From Candidatus Anammoximicrobium sp. (lineage in GTDB: Bacteria; Planctomycetota; Planctomycetia; Pirellulales; Pirellulaceae), in NCBI GenBank assembly GCA_012515235.1, contig JAAYYU010000156.1, positions 1-33,664 on the forward strand: a DNA stretch of 33,664 bases, written 5' to 3'. Below the pieces are notes generated by a model. That model was not told the DNA's origin, made no database searches, and worked only from the letters and a program-made list of their open reading frames with translations. This document shows positions 8,015 through 20,956 of the stretch, piece by piece. Position 1 is the stretch's first letter; every line of letters begins with the position of its first letter. The position numbers and the translations under genes are program-made.

Positions 8015-9139
8015 ATGACCGACTTGCCTGATTCGATCGCCATCGCGGGAGCGTGGGGTTATATCGGCCGGAAATTTCTCGAGGTCGCTCTGCGGCAGCA
8101 GATGCGGACGTTCGTTTATGACCCGGGTCCTTGGCCGCAGGACCTCGACCCGCAGGCCCTGACTCGGCTGGCCGACGAGGCCGAGTTCTATCGCCAGCCG
8201 GCCGCCTTGTTCCACTTGGCAGCGCACCCGGAGCAACGCCGGACGGGCCAGCAGCACTTGCTCCAACGCGCGCAACAGGAACCGCTGGCCGTGCTGAACG
8301 AGAAGCCGATGGCGGCGCCGGAAGCGCCGGAGGAATGCGATCGGCTGGTCGCCGCCGTGCGGGACAGCCGCGTCTGCATGTTGTACGACTTCCCCGAACT
8401 GTACGACCCGTTGACGCAGCGCGTCATCGAGCACCTGCGCTCGCATCGCGACGTCCGCATCAGCCAGATCTCGATGTGCCGCTCGAAGGACCGCGAAAAC
8501 CCGGCCAATCCCCGCAACTACAAGCGGATGGTACCGATCCAGTATCAGGAATCCGTCCACTGCCTGGCGTACGTGCTGTTCGTCCTGGCGCGCGTCCGCG
8601 GCGGCGTGAGCGACGTGTTCGAGGACGGACTGACCATCCGGGCCGAAGCGGAACCTTACGCGCCGCCCAACCCCGAAATCTATCCCGGCGTCGTCGAGGG
8701 AAAGTGCCGCTACCAGCTTTCCCTGGGCCGAGTCCAGATCGAGGGTCTGACGGACTTCAAAGCCGGCGCGGAATTCACCAAACGCCGCGTCCTGTGCGGA
8801 CATGGGGACGGTCAGCCGTTTCGCATCGAAGCGGAATACCTGGAGGGCGCCAAACAGCTGCGGATCAACGGCCAGGACCAGGGAGGCGACCCCCGCGCAA
8901 ATTCCTACGAATCGGTTCTCCGCACGTTCCTGCGCTGGCACACGCGGTTGGGGCGCGACGAGTTGATGCAAGGCATCTTTCCGAACCCGGCCTTTGCCCG
9001 CATTGCGTACCAGTGGTCCAGCGCCTTGTGGCGGGCCAGCCGCGCCCGCTCACCGCTGCAATTCGCCGACCTCGACGAACTGCTCCGCTTTGACGCCGGC
9101 TTTCGCGAGTCCCGCGCGCCGAGCCCCGGCACGACGTAG
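8015..9139 (+). CDS. Gfo/Idh/MocA-family oxidoreductase
   Basis: A 374-residue protein with an N-terminal Rossmann fold (SIAIAGAWGYIGRKF, 7-21) and the Gfo/Idh/MocA signature NEKPMA (95-100, the conserved E-K-P), followed by a C-terminal alpha/beta domain. Members use NAD(P) to oxidise or reduce sugars, inositols or sugar acids. The dinucleotide loop reads GAWGYIG rather than the usual GxGxxG, with the glycines at standard spacing only in part. Start ATG 8015 has GAGGA 7 nt upstream. It follows the sugar kinase by 67 bp, a gap filled by the twin hairpins, so the three genes probably act on one carbohydrate. The exact substrate cannot be read from the sequence. Confidence 0.8.
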   Translation: MTDLPDSIAIAGAWGYIGRKFLEVALRQQMRTFVYDPGPWPQDLDPQALTRLADEAEFYRQPAALFHLAAHPEQRRTGQQHLLQRAQQEPLAVLNEKPMAAPEAPEECDRLVAAVRDSRVCMLYDFPELYDPLTQRVIEHLRSHRDVRISQISMCRSKDRENPANPRNYKRMVPIQYQESVHCLAYVLFVLARVRGGVSDVFEDGLTIRAEAEPYAPPNPEIYPGVVEGKCRYQLSLGRVQIEGLTDFKAGAEFTKRRVLCGHGDGQPFRIEAEYLEGAKQLRINGQDQGGDPRANSYESVLRTFLRWHTRLGRDELMQGIFPNPAFARIAYQWSSALWRASRARSPLQFADLDELLRFDAGFRESRAPSPGTT

Positions 9140-9173
9140 CCGCGGCTGCCCGCCGACAGTCCCGCTTGACCGA

Positions 9174-9186
9174 GGGGCCGGGCCCC
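9174..9186. terminator. Possible bidirectional hairpin between convergent genes
   Basis: GGGGCC-g-GGCCCC lies between the convergent oxidoreductase (ends 9139) and hemB (ends 9291). There is no T-run on either side and the loop is one base, so it could be chance in GC-rich DNA. Confidence 0.25.
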
Positions 9187-9290
9187 GCCGTCTCACCGCC
9201 CGTTGCGCCACGAACGCGGCACACGGCGACCGGCGCACGCCGGGCCGCGGCTGGCTGGGCCGCGTGCCGGGCGAAGTGTCCGAGGTGAAT

Positions 9291-10523
<1,233 letters not shown>

Positions 10524-10526
<3 letters not shown>

Positions 10527-11807
10527 CGACACGCGGCAGACGAAGCATTTGAGGTATTCGCTCTCCGGGCAACTGGCGCTCACCGGATGATCGGGCGACG
10601 CGCCGCGTTGTTCCAAGATTTGAATCTCGCGGCCCGTTTTTTGGGCCACGACGGCCAGCATTTGCAGAAAGTCCTCGCGCGTGACGCTGCCGGAACAGCT
10701 GCAAGTGACCAGGATGCCGTCCGCGGCCAGCAGGGCGACGGCCAGGCGATTGATGCGGTGATAGGCGCGGAGCGCCTCGTCGACGCTCTGCCGAGTGCGC
10801 GTGAACTTGGGCGGATCCAGGATGATTGCATCGAACCGCTGCTGCGACTCGAGCAGTTCGTCCAGCACCTGAAAACCATCGCCGCACGCAAAACGCACGT
10901 TGCTGACGCCGTTCAATTCCGCGTTGGCCCGCGCCATCGCGACCGCCTTTTCGCTGACGTCCACGCCCAAGACCTCTCGGGCCGCGCCCAGTCGCGACGC
11001 GGTCAAGCTGAATCCGCCCGTAAAACAGAACATGTCCAACACGCGGCGGTCCCGCAGATAGCCGGCGGCCGCGCGGCGATTTTCCCGCTGGTCCAGATAG
11101 AACCCGGTCTTCTGCCCGGTCGCCAGATCCACGCCGTACCGCAGTCCGTGCTCTTCGATAAAGACCGGCCCGGCCGGCACCTCGCCCCACCGCAGCCCCT
11201 CTTGCAGCGGTCCGCTCAGGTCGATCCCCTCGGCCTTGGCAATGCCGCCGTCGCACCGCAACGTGATGCTGGCGGGCCGCCAGTGCTCGGCCAACAGCCC
11301 GACCAGATGATCGACGCGGCAAGCCAAGGCCAGCGAGTTGATCTGGACCACCAGGTGACCGGCGTAGCGGTCGACCACCAAACCGCTCAGCCCGTCCGCC
11401 TCGCTGTACACCAACCGAGCCGCCCCGGCCGGATCGTCGTAGCCCAGTTGCGCGCGGAACTGGACCGCCCGCTGGATGCGCTGCCGCCAAAAGCCGTCAT
11501 CCAGAGCCTGAGCGGGATTCCAAGTGTACAGCCGGACCAACAGGCGGCTGCGCCGGTTGATAATCCCGCGCGCGATGAACTTCCGTTTCTCAGACACCAG
11601 ATCCACCACGTCGCCGTCGCCGCACTCGCCTTCCACGCGATCCACGGCCGAATCGAAGACCCAAGGATGCCGCGCGTGAAACGGAGTCGCCTTGCGCGGC
11701 TTCAGAACCACCAACGCGCGGCCGAAGCCAGCGGCCATTTCGCGTCCGGAGGAAGCTCGCGGGTCGATCGGAGGGGAAGTCGAAGGCCGGTCGTGTTCGT
11801 GAGGCAT
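10524..11807 (-). CDS. rlmI: 23S rRNA (cytosine-5) methyltransferase, RlmI/YccW type
   Basis: A 427-residue class I SAM-dependent methyltransferase. The N-terminal part (about 30-110) looks like a PUA RNA-binding domain (LKPRKATPFHARHPWVFDSAV). A middle domain contains LVYSEADGLSGLVVDRY, a hallmark of the RlmI group. The catalytic domain carries VLDMFCFTGGFSLTA (SAM motif I), LGVDVSEKAV, FDAIILDPPKF (motif IV) and LVTCSCSG (catalytic-Cys region). The E. coli relative makes m5C1962 in 23S rRNA; the exact target here is assumed. ATG 11807 is chosen because upstream in-frame residues are translated repeat DNA; the SD is weak (GAAG). The stop lies in a dispersed repeat. Confidence 0.88.
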
Positions 11808-11907
11808 GGCGTTTTCTTCGTGTGCTAAAAGGCCCCTGATTGTAGCCGCTGAACGAAGACAATACAGTGCCGGGAAGAAAATGCCGCACGCGGTGTGCCG
11901 CAGCCGG

Positions 11908-11965
11908 TGATCAGTGACCCGTGATTGCTGATCCCTGATTCCTGGTTGCTGATTCCTGATCCCCA
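11908..11965. repeat. Degenerate short tandem repeat (tgattcctgatccc type)
   Basis: Repeated units of the form gtgattgctgatccctgattcctg in the divergent gap between the methyltransferase and the GNAT gene. Imperfect, about 7-14 bp units. Replication slippage is the likely origin. The GNAT start codon is 18 nt downstream. Confidence 0.6.
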
Positions 11966-11982
11966 TTCCCCAACTCGCCCCC

Positions 11983-12819
11983 ATGCAGATCCGGCTGATG
12001 ACTCATGACGACGTGCCGCTCGGCCTGCGGCTTTCGGCCCAAGCGGGCTGGAACCAGACGGAGGCGGATTGGCGGCGTTTTCTCTGGCTGGCGCCGGATG
12101 GCTGTTTGGTGGCCGAGTGGGCCGCGGAGGCGGTGGGCACGGCGGCGGCGTTTGCGTTCGGAACGCTCGGGTGGATCGCGATGGTGCTGGTGGACGAAGC
12201 CTTCCGGCACCGTGGAATCGCCACGCGGCTGGTCGAACGCGCTCTGCAGCACTTGCACGCACAGGGCGTCCAGACGGCACGGCTGGACGCCACGGCGTTC
12301 GGCCGGCCTGTGTACGAGCGGTTGGGATTCCTGGCCGAGTACCGACTGCTGCGGATGCACGGGACAGCGGGCGCGCCGAGTGCCGATCCGCCGTTTGCCG
12401 CGCTGAGTGCCGACCGGCTGCGCGCGGTCTGCGACCTGGACGCGGAAGTCACGGGAACCCGCCGCGGCCGGTTGATCCAGCGGCTGTACGCGGAGCGGCC
12501 CGAGTCGGCGACGGCCGTGTTCGACGACGCGGCAGCGGCCGGCTATGCCTTTTCGCGTCCCGGCCGGCGGGCCGCGCACCTCGGTCCTGCGGCCGCTGTC
12601 GCGACGGCGGCCGGCGTCGCGTTGCTGGACCGTATGCTGGCACGCTGCCCTGCCGGGCCCGTGTTGGCGGACATTCCCGTCGACAACCCCGCGGCGGTCG
12701 AATGGGCCGAAGCCCACGGCTTTGCCGTCCAGCGCGAGTACACGCGGATGTACCGCGGGCGGCGGATCGCGGACTGCCCGCAACGGATCTGGGCCAGTTC
12801 CGGGCCGGAGAAAGGGTAA
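11983..12819 (+). CDS. Tandem GNAT acetyltransferase (two domains)
   Basis: A 278-residue protein. Residues about 1-130 form a GNAT domain: IAMVLVDEAFRHRGIATRLVERAL contains the acetyl-CoA pyrophosphate-binding R/Q-x-x-G-x-G/A loop (RHRGIA), followed by VYERLGF. Residues about 140-270 form a second, GNAT-like C-terminal domain (ATAAGVALLDRML, NPAAVEWAEAHGF) like that of YitH/HolE-type proteins. The substrate is unknown. ATG 11983 is the natural start, since upstream sequence is repetitive. No clear SD; the leader is ccaactcgccccc. Downstream neighbours are on the opposite strand and the gene is probably transcribed alone. Confidence 0.8.
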   Translation: MQIRLMTHDDVPLGLRLSAQAGWNQTEADWRRFLWLAPDGCLVAEWAAEAVGTAAAFAFGTLGWIAMVLVDEAFRHRGIATRLVERALQHLHAQGVQTARLDATAFGRPVYERLGFLAEYRLLRMHGTAGAPSADPPFAALSADRLRAVCDLDAEVTGTRRGRLIQRLYAERPESATAVFDDAAAAGYAFSRPGRRAAHLGPAAAVATAAGVALLDRMLARCPAGPVLADIPVDNPAAVEWAEAHGFAVQREYTRMYRGRRIADCPQRIWASSGPEKG

Positions 12820-12842
12820 CGCGGGAGATCCGCTGCCGAGGG

Positions 12843-13523
12843 CTACGGCCGCCGGTCGGATTCCTGCCGCGCCGTGAACCAGCGCGGGATCTTGGACGCG
12901 GTCACGTTCCACTGCGTCGAACTGGCACTGAGCGGACGCACGCGCAAGGTCTGCGGCTCATTGAAGACCAGGTGGTCAGCCCGCTGACGCTGCAGCATGA
13001 TGGCCTGCGTGGTCGTCAGCGGCAGCCAGACCTCGAACTCCATGTCCTGCTGCAGGATCTCACCATGCACAGCGCCCTCCGCAAGGCGTGGCGAGAAAAG
13101 CAACGCTTCGGAGTACAACTCTTTCTCGCTTTTGTCTTCCGTTTGGTAGAACCGTGCGTCGCTGTACCGGCGCAGCAGCAGCATCGCGTGCCGGCACGTC
13201 ATGGGCTTGAGCATCTTGACGGTCCAAATCAAGGCCTCATCGGCAAACTCCACGGACCAGCCAAGGGCAACGCTGGTGACCTTGAAGTGGCCCGTCTTCT
13301 CAAGATCCAGCACGTTGCAAGCGACCTTGTCCAGCGGCGCGGGCAGCCTTTCGGCGGGCCGGCCGATGGGCGTGTCGTCGGCTTCCGGCTTCGCCGGGAC
13401 TTCGGGAGCGCGCGCCGGCTTGGGGGCAGCCTTGGCCGGCGCGGGCGCGTCCGCCGCCAGCGCGGTTGGACCGACCAGCAACGCCAGCAGCCCGAGGGCC
13501 GGGAAGGAACCGTTGAGTTTCAT
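12843..13523 (-). CDS. Secreted protein of unknown function
   Basis: A 226-residue protein. A clear signal peptide (MKLNGSFPALGLLALLVGPTALAA, cut after ALA) is followed by a low-complexity Ala/Pro/Lys linker (about 25-55) and a mixed alpha/beta region. I do not recognise the family. There are two cysteines in the mature part (CNVLDL and TCRHAML). The linker suggests a periplasmic or surface location with a tethered domain. It converges with the GNAT gene (23 bp apart) and lies downstream of the scramblase-like gene on the same strand, 191 bp away and separated by hairpins. Confidence 0.65.
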   Translation of the reverse strand: MKLNGSFPALGLLALLVGPTALAADAPAPAKAAPKPARAPEVPAKPEADDTPIGRPAERLPAPLDKVACNVLDLEKTGHFKVTSVALGWSVEFADEALIWTVKMLKPMTCRHAMLLLRRYSDARFYQTEDKSEKELYSEALLFSPRLAEGAVHGEILQQDMEFEVWLPLTTTQAIMLQRQRADHLVFNEPQTLRVRPLSASSTQWNVTASKIPRWFTARQESDRRP

Positions 13524-13554
13524 GGCTGATTCTCACCTCACAAACAGGTCTCGA

Positions 13555-13584
13555 GACGGTGCGGCTTTTGACGGTGCAGCTTTT
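13555..13584. repeat. 15-bp tandem repeat
   Basis: Two copies of gacggtgc(g/a)gctttt and a partial third (gacggcaccgccccttt) in the gap between the secreted protein gene and the scramblase-family gene. Confidence 0.65.
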
Positions 13585-13648
13585 GACGGCACCGCCCCTT
13601 TCAGTCTAGTCCGTGTTTTCCCGCGGGGAAACAGGAAAATCTGGTGGT

Positions 13649-13670
13649 CTGCCGTGGCGTGCCATGGCAG
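13649..13670. terminator. Strong hairpin downstream of the scramblase-family gene
   Basis: CTGCCGTGGC-gt-GCCATGGCAG is a 10-bp stem with one wobble and a 2-nt loop. It is about 45 bp past the stop of the minus-strand gene ending at 13715. A weaker stem (CCGGCT/AGCCGG, 13675-13695) is adjacent. No T-run, so intrinsic termination is uncertain. Confidence 0.35.
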
Positions 13671-13714
13671 AAGTCCGGCTGTGCGGAAAAGCCGGCCTGT
13701 TGTCCGAGCGGGAT

Positions 13715-14314
13715 TCAATTTCCCTGGTTCTCGAAGTGGACGAAATCGATCAGGAAGACCGCGCCCAAGAACACGGCCTTGACCGACACGTCCCAGTCGG
13801 CGGGAAACGTGACCCCGAACTTGTCGGCATCCGTAAAGGCCTCCAGCGTCAGACCGCTCCACTTCTTGGTGATCTTGCCGACCTCGCGACCGTCCTGGCG
13901 GATTTCAAAGGTCCACGGATGGAGGATGGGACCGAACAACTCGAACTGTTCGCGGCCGGAAGTGTCGAGCACCGAGTAGATCCGCCGCGCCAACGAGAAA
14001 CGCCGCTGCAGCGTGCCCAGCAGTCGCCCGCTGGCATCCACCACCTCCGCGCAATGAAAATAGAAACGGAACGGCCGCCGGACGCGGAGCACCGCTCGGC
14101 CGTCCTTGTGCAGCACGGCCATCGTAAACGGGCGCATCGCTTTCAAGAACCAGCGCAACAGCAGCGAACCGCCTTCTTCGGCCGCCAGGTAGAGTTGCCT
14201 GCCGGAGGTGTCCAAGACGACGTACTTGTTCACCGTCTCGAACCCCGTCAGGATCTCGCCCCACTCCTTGCGTTGCACCACGACCAGTCCGCTGACTCCC
14301 GCCAGTTGGTCCAT
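13715..14314 (-). CDS. Phospholipid scramblase-family (LURP-one-like) protein
   Basis: A 199-residue protein of the scramblase/Tubby-like beta-barrel superfamily. Family features: FETVNKYVVLDTSGRQLYLAAEE near the N-terminus (broken here only by length), RPFTMAVLHKDGRAVLRVRRPFRF in the middle (the R-P-F repeats), GTLQRRFSLARRIYSVLD, and a hydrophobic C-terminal segment (VSVKAVFLGAVFLIDFVHF) as in scramblases. Eukaryotic members bind lipids or act in membrane/nuclear roles; bacterial function is unknown. ATG 14314 is preceded by a strong AAGGAGG five nt upstream, which decides the start. It is transcribed alone or with the downstream secreted protein. Confidence 0.82.
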   Translation of the reverse strand: MDQLAGVSGLVVVQRKEWGEILTGFETVNKYVVLDTSGRQLYLAAEEGGSLLLRWFLKAMRPFTMAVLHKDGRAVLRVRRPFRFYFHCAEVVDASGRLLGTLQRRFSLARRIYSVLDTSGREQFELFGPILHPWTFEIRQDGREVGKITKKWSGLTLEAFTDADKFGVTFPADWDVSVKAVFLGAVFLIDFVHFENQGN

Positions 14315-14506
14315 ACCGCCCTCCTTTTTGCAACCGCCTGCGTCGCCCGCCGGCTTCTGCCACCAGTGTAGGGCCGTTTCCAGCCGCAATCAACTTGCGG
14401 CCGTTTGGCGCCGTTTCGGTTCTGCCCGGAGCCAGCACAGCGGCTGGCAAAACCGGCCGGTACGGGGCGCTACGGACAGCGGGCCCCCGCGTGTGCCTGG
14501 CGACGG

Positions 14507-17464
14507 TCACAGCGACAACACGAACTCGACCAGATCGTCGATGTCTTGCTGGCTCAAGCCCTCCAGACGCCCGCCCTGCAGGCCGTGCCGGCCTTCGACC
14601 AGCAGTTCCTTGACCGTCGTGTAACGGCCGTCGTGCAGGTAGGGAGCGGTCCGCCAGACCTCGACCAGCGTGGGCGTGTCGAAGCGGTCCTCGGTTTCGT
14701 ACGGGCTCCGCGTGCCGACGCGGTGCGCTTTCAGGTCAGTGTACAGCGGCGCGGGATGGCACTTGTGGCAGGCGATGCGGTCGCTGTGGAAAAGCTGCCG
14801 GCCGCGTTCCGCCGCAGCACTCAGCCGGCCGTCGGCCAGATGCGGACTGGGCACCGGCCGCAGCGACTTGAGATACTCGTCCATGGCCACCGCTTCGTCC
14901 TCCGGCCGCTGGGAAAAGAGGATGTGACTGATGCCCGAACGGACCGCGCGCTCCGCGGTCTCTCGCACCCCGGACGCCATTGAGGGCGGCGTCCGGTGGG
15001 ACAGCAACATGCTTTTGGTGTTCTTGGGATTGCCGACGCCATCGTTCATCAAGTCCCAATTCAAGGCGTCCGCGCGGCCGTCCGGATGGCAGCTGGCGCA
15101 ACTGAGCCACTGCTGGTAACAGATCGTCGCGTCGTGAAACAGCATTTCCCCGCGCCGCTGGATCGTCAACTGCGGCTTGTCGCCCAGGGCGATGGCGCCG
15201 ACGGAACCGGCGGAATCGGCGCTGGCGGCCGCCAGGTCGACGACGGCCAGGGTGTCGCTGAAGTACTCGGCGATGTAGACGGTCGAGCCGACGACGACCA
15301 GCCCCCGCGGGCCCTGGCCCGGCAGTTTGATCCGCCGCCACAGGCTCTCGCCCAGGCTCGGATAGATGGGCCAGACGGCCATCATCGGCTGCATCGTCCG
15401 GCGGGCAAAATCGCCCAGCAGTTCGGCCGTCGGGATGATGCGCAACTCGTGCGTGCCGGCCTGGCTGACGCAAATCCATTGCCCGTCGGCTGTACACGCG
15501 ACGTCCCAAGGATTGCCCGCGCCCAGATCGAAGGCGTCCATCCCGATCGTGCCGACCACCTTCCGCTGCTGCAAATCGAGGATGCTGACGACGTTCACGT
15601 CGATCCAGCCCGTATCGACACGGAAGGGAACCATCTCGAAATTCGACAGCAGATGAGGCACCAGGGCGTGCTTCCCGTCCGGCAGGACGCAAAGGCTGCG
15701 GGCCCCGTTGGCGCCGTGCAACAGCGGGATCGCAAAGGTGGCCTGCGTGGCCGCGTCGATCACCGTCACGACCGGGGACACGTCGCCCATAAAAGCCGCG
15801 TCGGTCCGCGCGTCCGGCAGGTGGTTGGCCACCAGCACCGACTGCCCGTCGGGCGTCACGGCGGCGGCGATTGGCTCGCGATCGGCGGCGATCCGCGTCA
15901 GTTCCTTGCCCGCCGCCAGATCGATCATCGACACGTTGTTGTGGAAGCGATTGCAGACATACAGTCGTCGGCCATCCGGGCTCAGCACCGGCGCTCCCGC
16001 CGTATGCCCCGCCGGAATCGTCTTTTGGCAGTCCCCCGTCGCCGCATCGAGCACCACGACGCTGCTGTGCGGGGCCGCACACGTGACGATCAGTTGCTTG
16101 CTATCGGGCGTCAGCACCAGTCCCGTCGGCTCGGCCGGCACGGCGACCCGCCGGACCACCTTGCCACCGGGCAGTTCCACCCAAGCCACCTGCCGCGCAT
16201 CCGCGCACGCGACGTACAGCGTCTTGCCGTCCCGAGCTGCCGCCAGGGCGCGGGGTCCGAGGCACTGGCCGGTCTGAGCGTCCGCATCGGCGGCAGGCCC
16301 CGGCCAGGCCGAGGCTCCGAACCTGGCGGCTTGAGGATTCTGAGGCCGAAAGCGGTGGTCGTCCGGCGAGTCCAGACGCGGATCGACGCCGTACGCGCCG
16401 CCCGTCTCGGCCGCCGGCAGGTCGGGACGGCTGGCCTCCGGCCGGTCCTCGCAAAACCAGAGGTTGTCGGCAAAGGCGAACGTGTCCGGTCGAGTATGGG
16501 GCCCGACGTTCGCCGCGATCTGGACGTCGCCGCGGCGGTACACGATCAGGTTCCGCTCGAAACGGTTGTTGCCGCAGGGCGCAAATCCCGGCTGGTTGGT
16601 TTCCTGCAGGATGCGCAGCACCCACTTGCCCGGCCGGTAAATGGTGTTGTAGCGGACCACGGCCCCCTCCACGCCCACGAAGGCCACGGGCGTTTGACTG
16701 CCTACAAACGTGCAGCCCTCGACGCAAATGTCTCGCGCCTCGTACAACGCCCCGCGCGGGCGGAAGTAGGCCAATCCCGTGGAGCCGCCCAGGTTCACCG
16801 CGCGGCTGCCGGCGTCCAGGAACAGGCAGCGGCGGATGACGATCTGGTTCGAGCCCCCCTTCGTCTGCGGCCCCGTGCTCTGCGAGAAACCAGGCCGGCC
16901 CCGGAACGTACAGTTCTCGATGACTGCCCGATGGCAGCCGACCAGGTCGATCGCCTGGCCGCCCCAGCCCTCGACCGTACAGTCGCGCACGGCAATGTCG
17001 TCCACGCCGGACAGTTTGATGCCGTCGAAGTTGCCTTGCGGACCGACATCGGCGACGCGGATCCTTTCCAGCACGATGTGCCGGGCGGGCGTCTCGAGGC
17101 TGCCGCCGTCGTCGATATTGATGCCGTTGGCCTGCTGCCCCCGCACGGCGAGGTTCCGCAGCGTGACGTGCTCGCAGTCGCTCAATTGCCACCCGGTCTG
17201 TCCGCCCTCGAACAGCGGCGGCTTCTCCGGATCGGCGCCCTCGATCACGATCGGACGGTTCGGAGCGCCCTTCAGCCCGCTGGCAAACACGCCCGGTTGA
17301 TAGCGGCCCGGAGCGATCCGGATCCGCGTTCCGGCCGCAGCTCGGCGCAGCGCCGCTTGCAACCCAGCGTCGTCGGTCACGTCCACCACGCCCCCAGCCG
17401 ACGCGGGGGGGCACAGCCAGATGAACGCGGCGAGCCCGACAAGCGACGTGGAACCGACACGCAT
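14507..17464 (-). CDS. Secreted beta-helix / YVTN beta-propeller / di-haem cytochrome c fusion
   Basis: A 985-residue protein. A signal peptide (MRVGSTSLVGLAAFIWLCPPASAG) leads a right-handed parallel beta-helix (about 25-430) of the polysaccharide-lyase/pectate-lyase-like type (IRIAPGRYQPG, VTLRNLAVRGQQANGI, IVIRRCLFLDAGSRAVNL). A YVTN-type beta-propeller follows (about 445-760; LVLTPDSKQLIVTC, PVLSPDGRRLYVCN, AAVTPDGQSVLVAN). The C-terminus is a di-haem cytochrome c peroxidase-like module with CASCH at 789-793 and CHKCH at 899-903, plus FDTPTLVEVWRTAPYLHDG, typical of this class. ATG 17464 has GGGAGA upstream. Export and covalent haem attachment are expected. Propeller-cytochrome proteins are frequent in planctomycetes; the added beta-helix suggests carbohydrate contact. 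The activity is unknown. Confidence 0.87.
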   Translation of the reverse strand: MRVGSTSLVGLAAFIWLCPPASAGGVVDVTDDAGLQAALRRAAAGTRIRIAPGRYQPGVFASGLKGAPNRPIVIEGADPEKPPLFEGGQTGWQLSDCEHVTLRNLAVRGQQANGINIDDGGSLETPARHIVLERIRVADVGPQGNFDGIKLSGVDDIAVRDCTVEGWGGQAIDLVGCHRAVIENCTFRGRPGFSQSTGPQTKGGSNQIVIRRCLFLDAGSRAVNLGGSTGLAYFRPRGALYEARDICVEGCTFVGSQTPVAFVGVEGAVVRYNTIYRPGKWVLRILQETNQPGFAPCGNNRFERNLIVYRRGDVQIAANVGPHTRPDTFAFADNLWFCEDRPEASRPDLPAAETGGAYGVDPRLDSPDDHRFRPQNPQAARFGASAWPGPAADADAQTGQCLGPRALAAARDGKTLYVACADARQVAWVELPGGKVVRRVAVPAEPTGLVLTPDSKQLIVTCAAPHSSVVVLDAATGDCQKTIPAGHTAGAPVLSPDGRRLYVCNRFHNNVSMIDLAAGKELTRIAADREPIAAAVTPDGQSVLVANHLPDARTDAAFMGDVSPVVTVIDAATQATFAIPLLHGANGARSLCVLPDGKHALVPHLLSNFEMVPFRVDTGWIDVNVVSILDLQQRKVVGTIGMDAFDLGAGNPWDVACTADGQWICVSQAGTHELRIIPTAELLGDFARRTMQPMMAVWPIYPSLGESLWRRIKLPGQGPRGLVVVGSTVYIAEYFSDTLAVVDLAAASADSAGSVGAIALGDKPQLTIQRRGEMLFHDATICYQQWLSCASCHPDGRADALNWDLMNDGVGNPKNTKSMLLSHRTPPSMASGVRETAERAVRSGISHILFSQRPEDEAVAMDEYLKSLRPVPSPHLADGRLSAAAERGRQLFHSDRIACHKCHPAPLYTDLKAHRVGTRSPYETEDRFDTPTLVEVWRTAPYLHDGRYTTVKELLVEGRHGLQGGRLEGLSQQDIDDLVEFVLSL

Positions 17465-17609
17465 GATGGAATCTCCCTGGCGAGGCAACCTGGAACAAAC
17501 GCCGTGACGTTCAGTAGGATAGCAGCGAAAGTGCAGCGTTAAGGTACCCTGCGGAGCAGGACAACTCCAGCGGGGAATGCCGACAGAAAGCGAAGTTGGC
17601 CAGGCCGGC

Positions 17610-20939
<3,330 letters not shown>

Positions 20940-20956
20940 GAATCGCATCCCAACGG

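Noticed and set aside
14996..17542. Long plus-strand open frame opposite the beta-helix/cytochrome gene
   Set aside because: The minus strand encodes clear domains and haem motifs; the plus-strand product has none.
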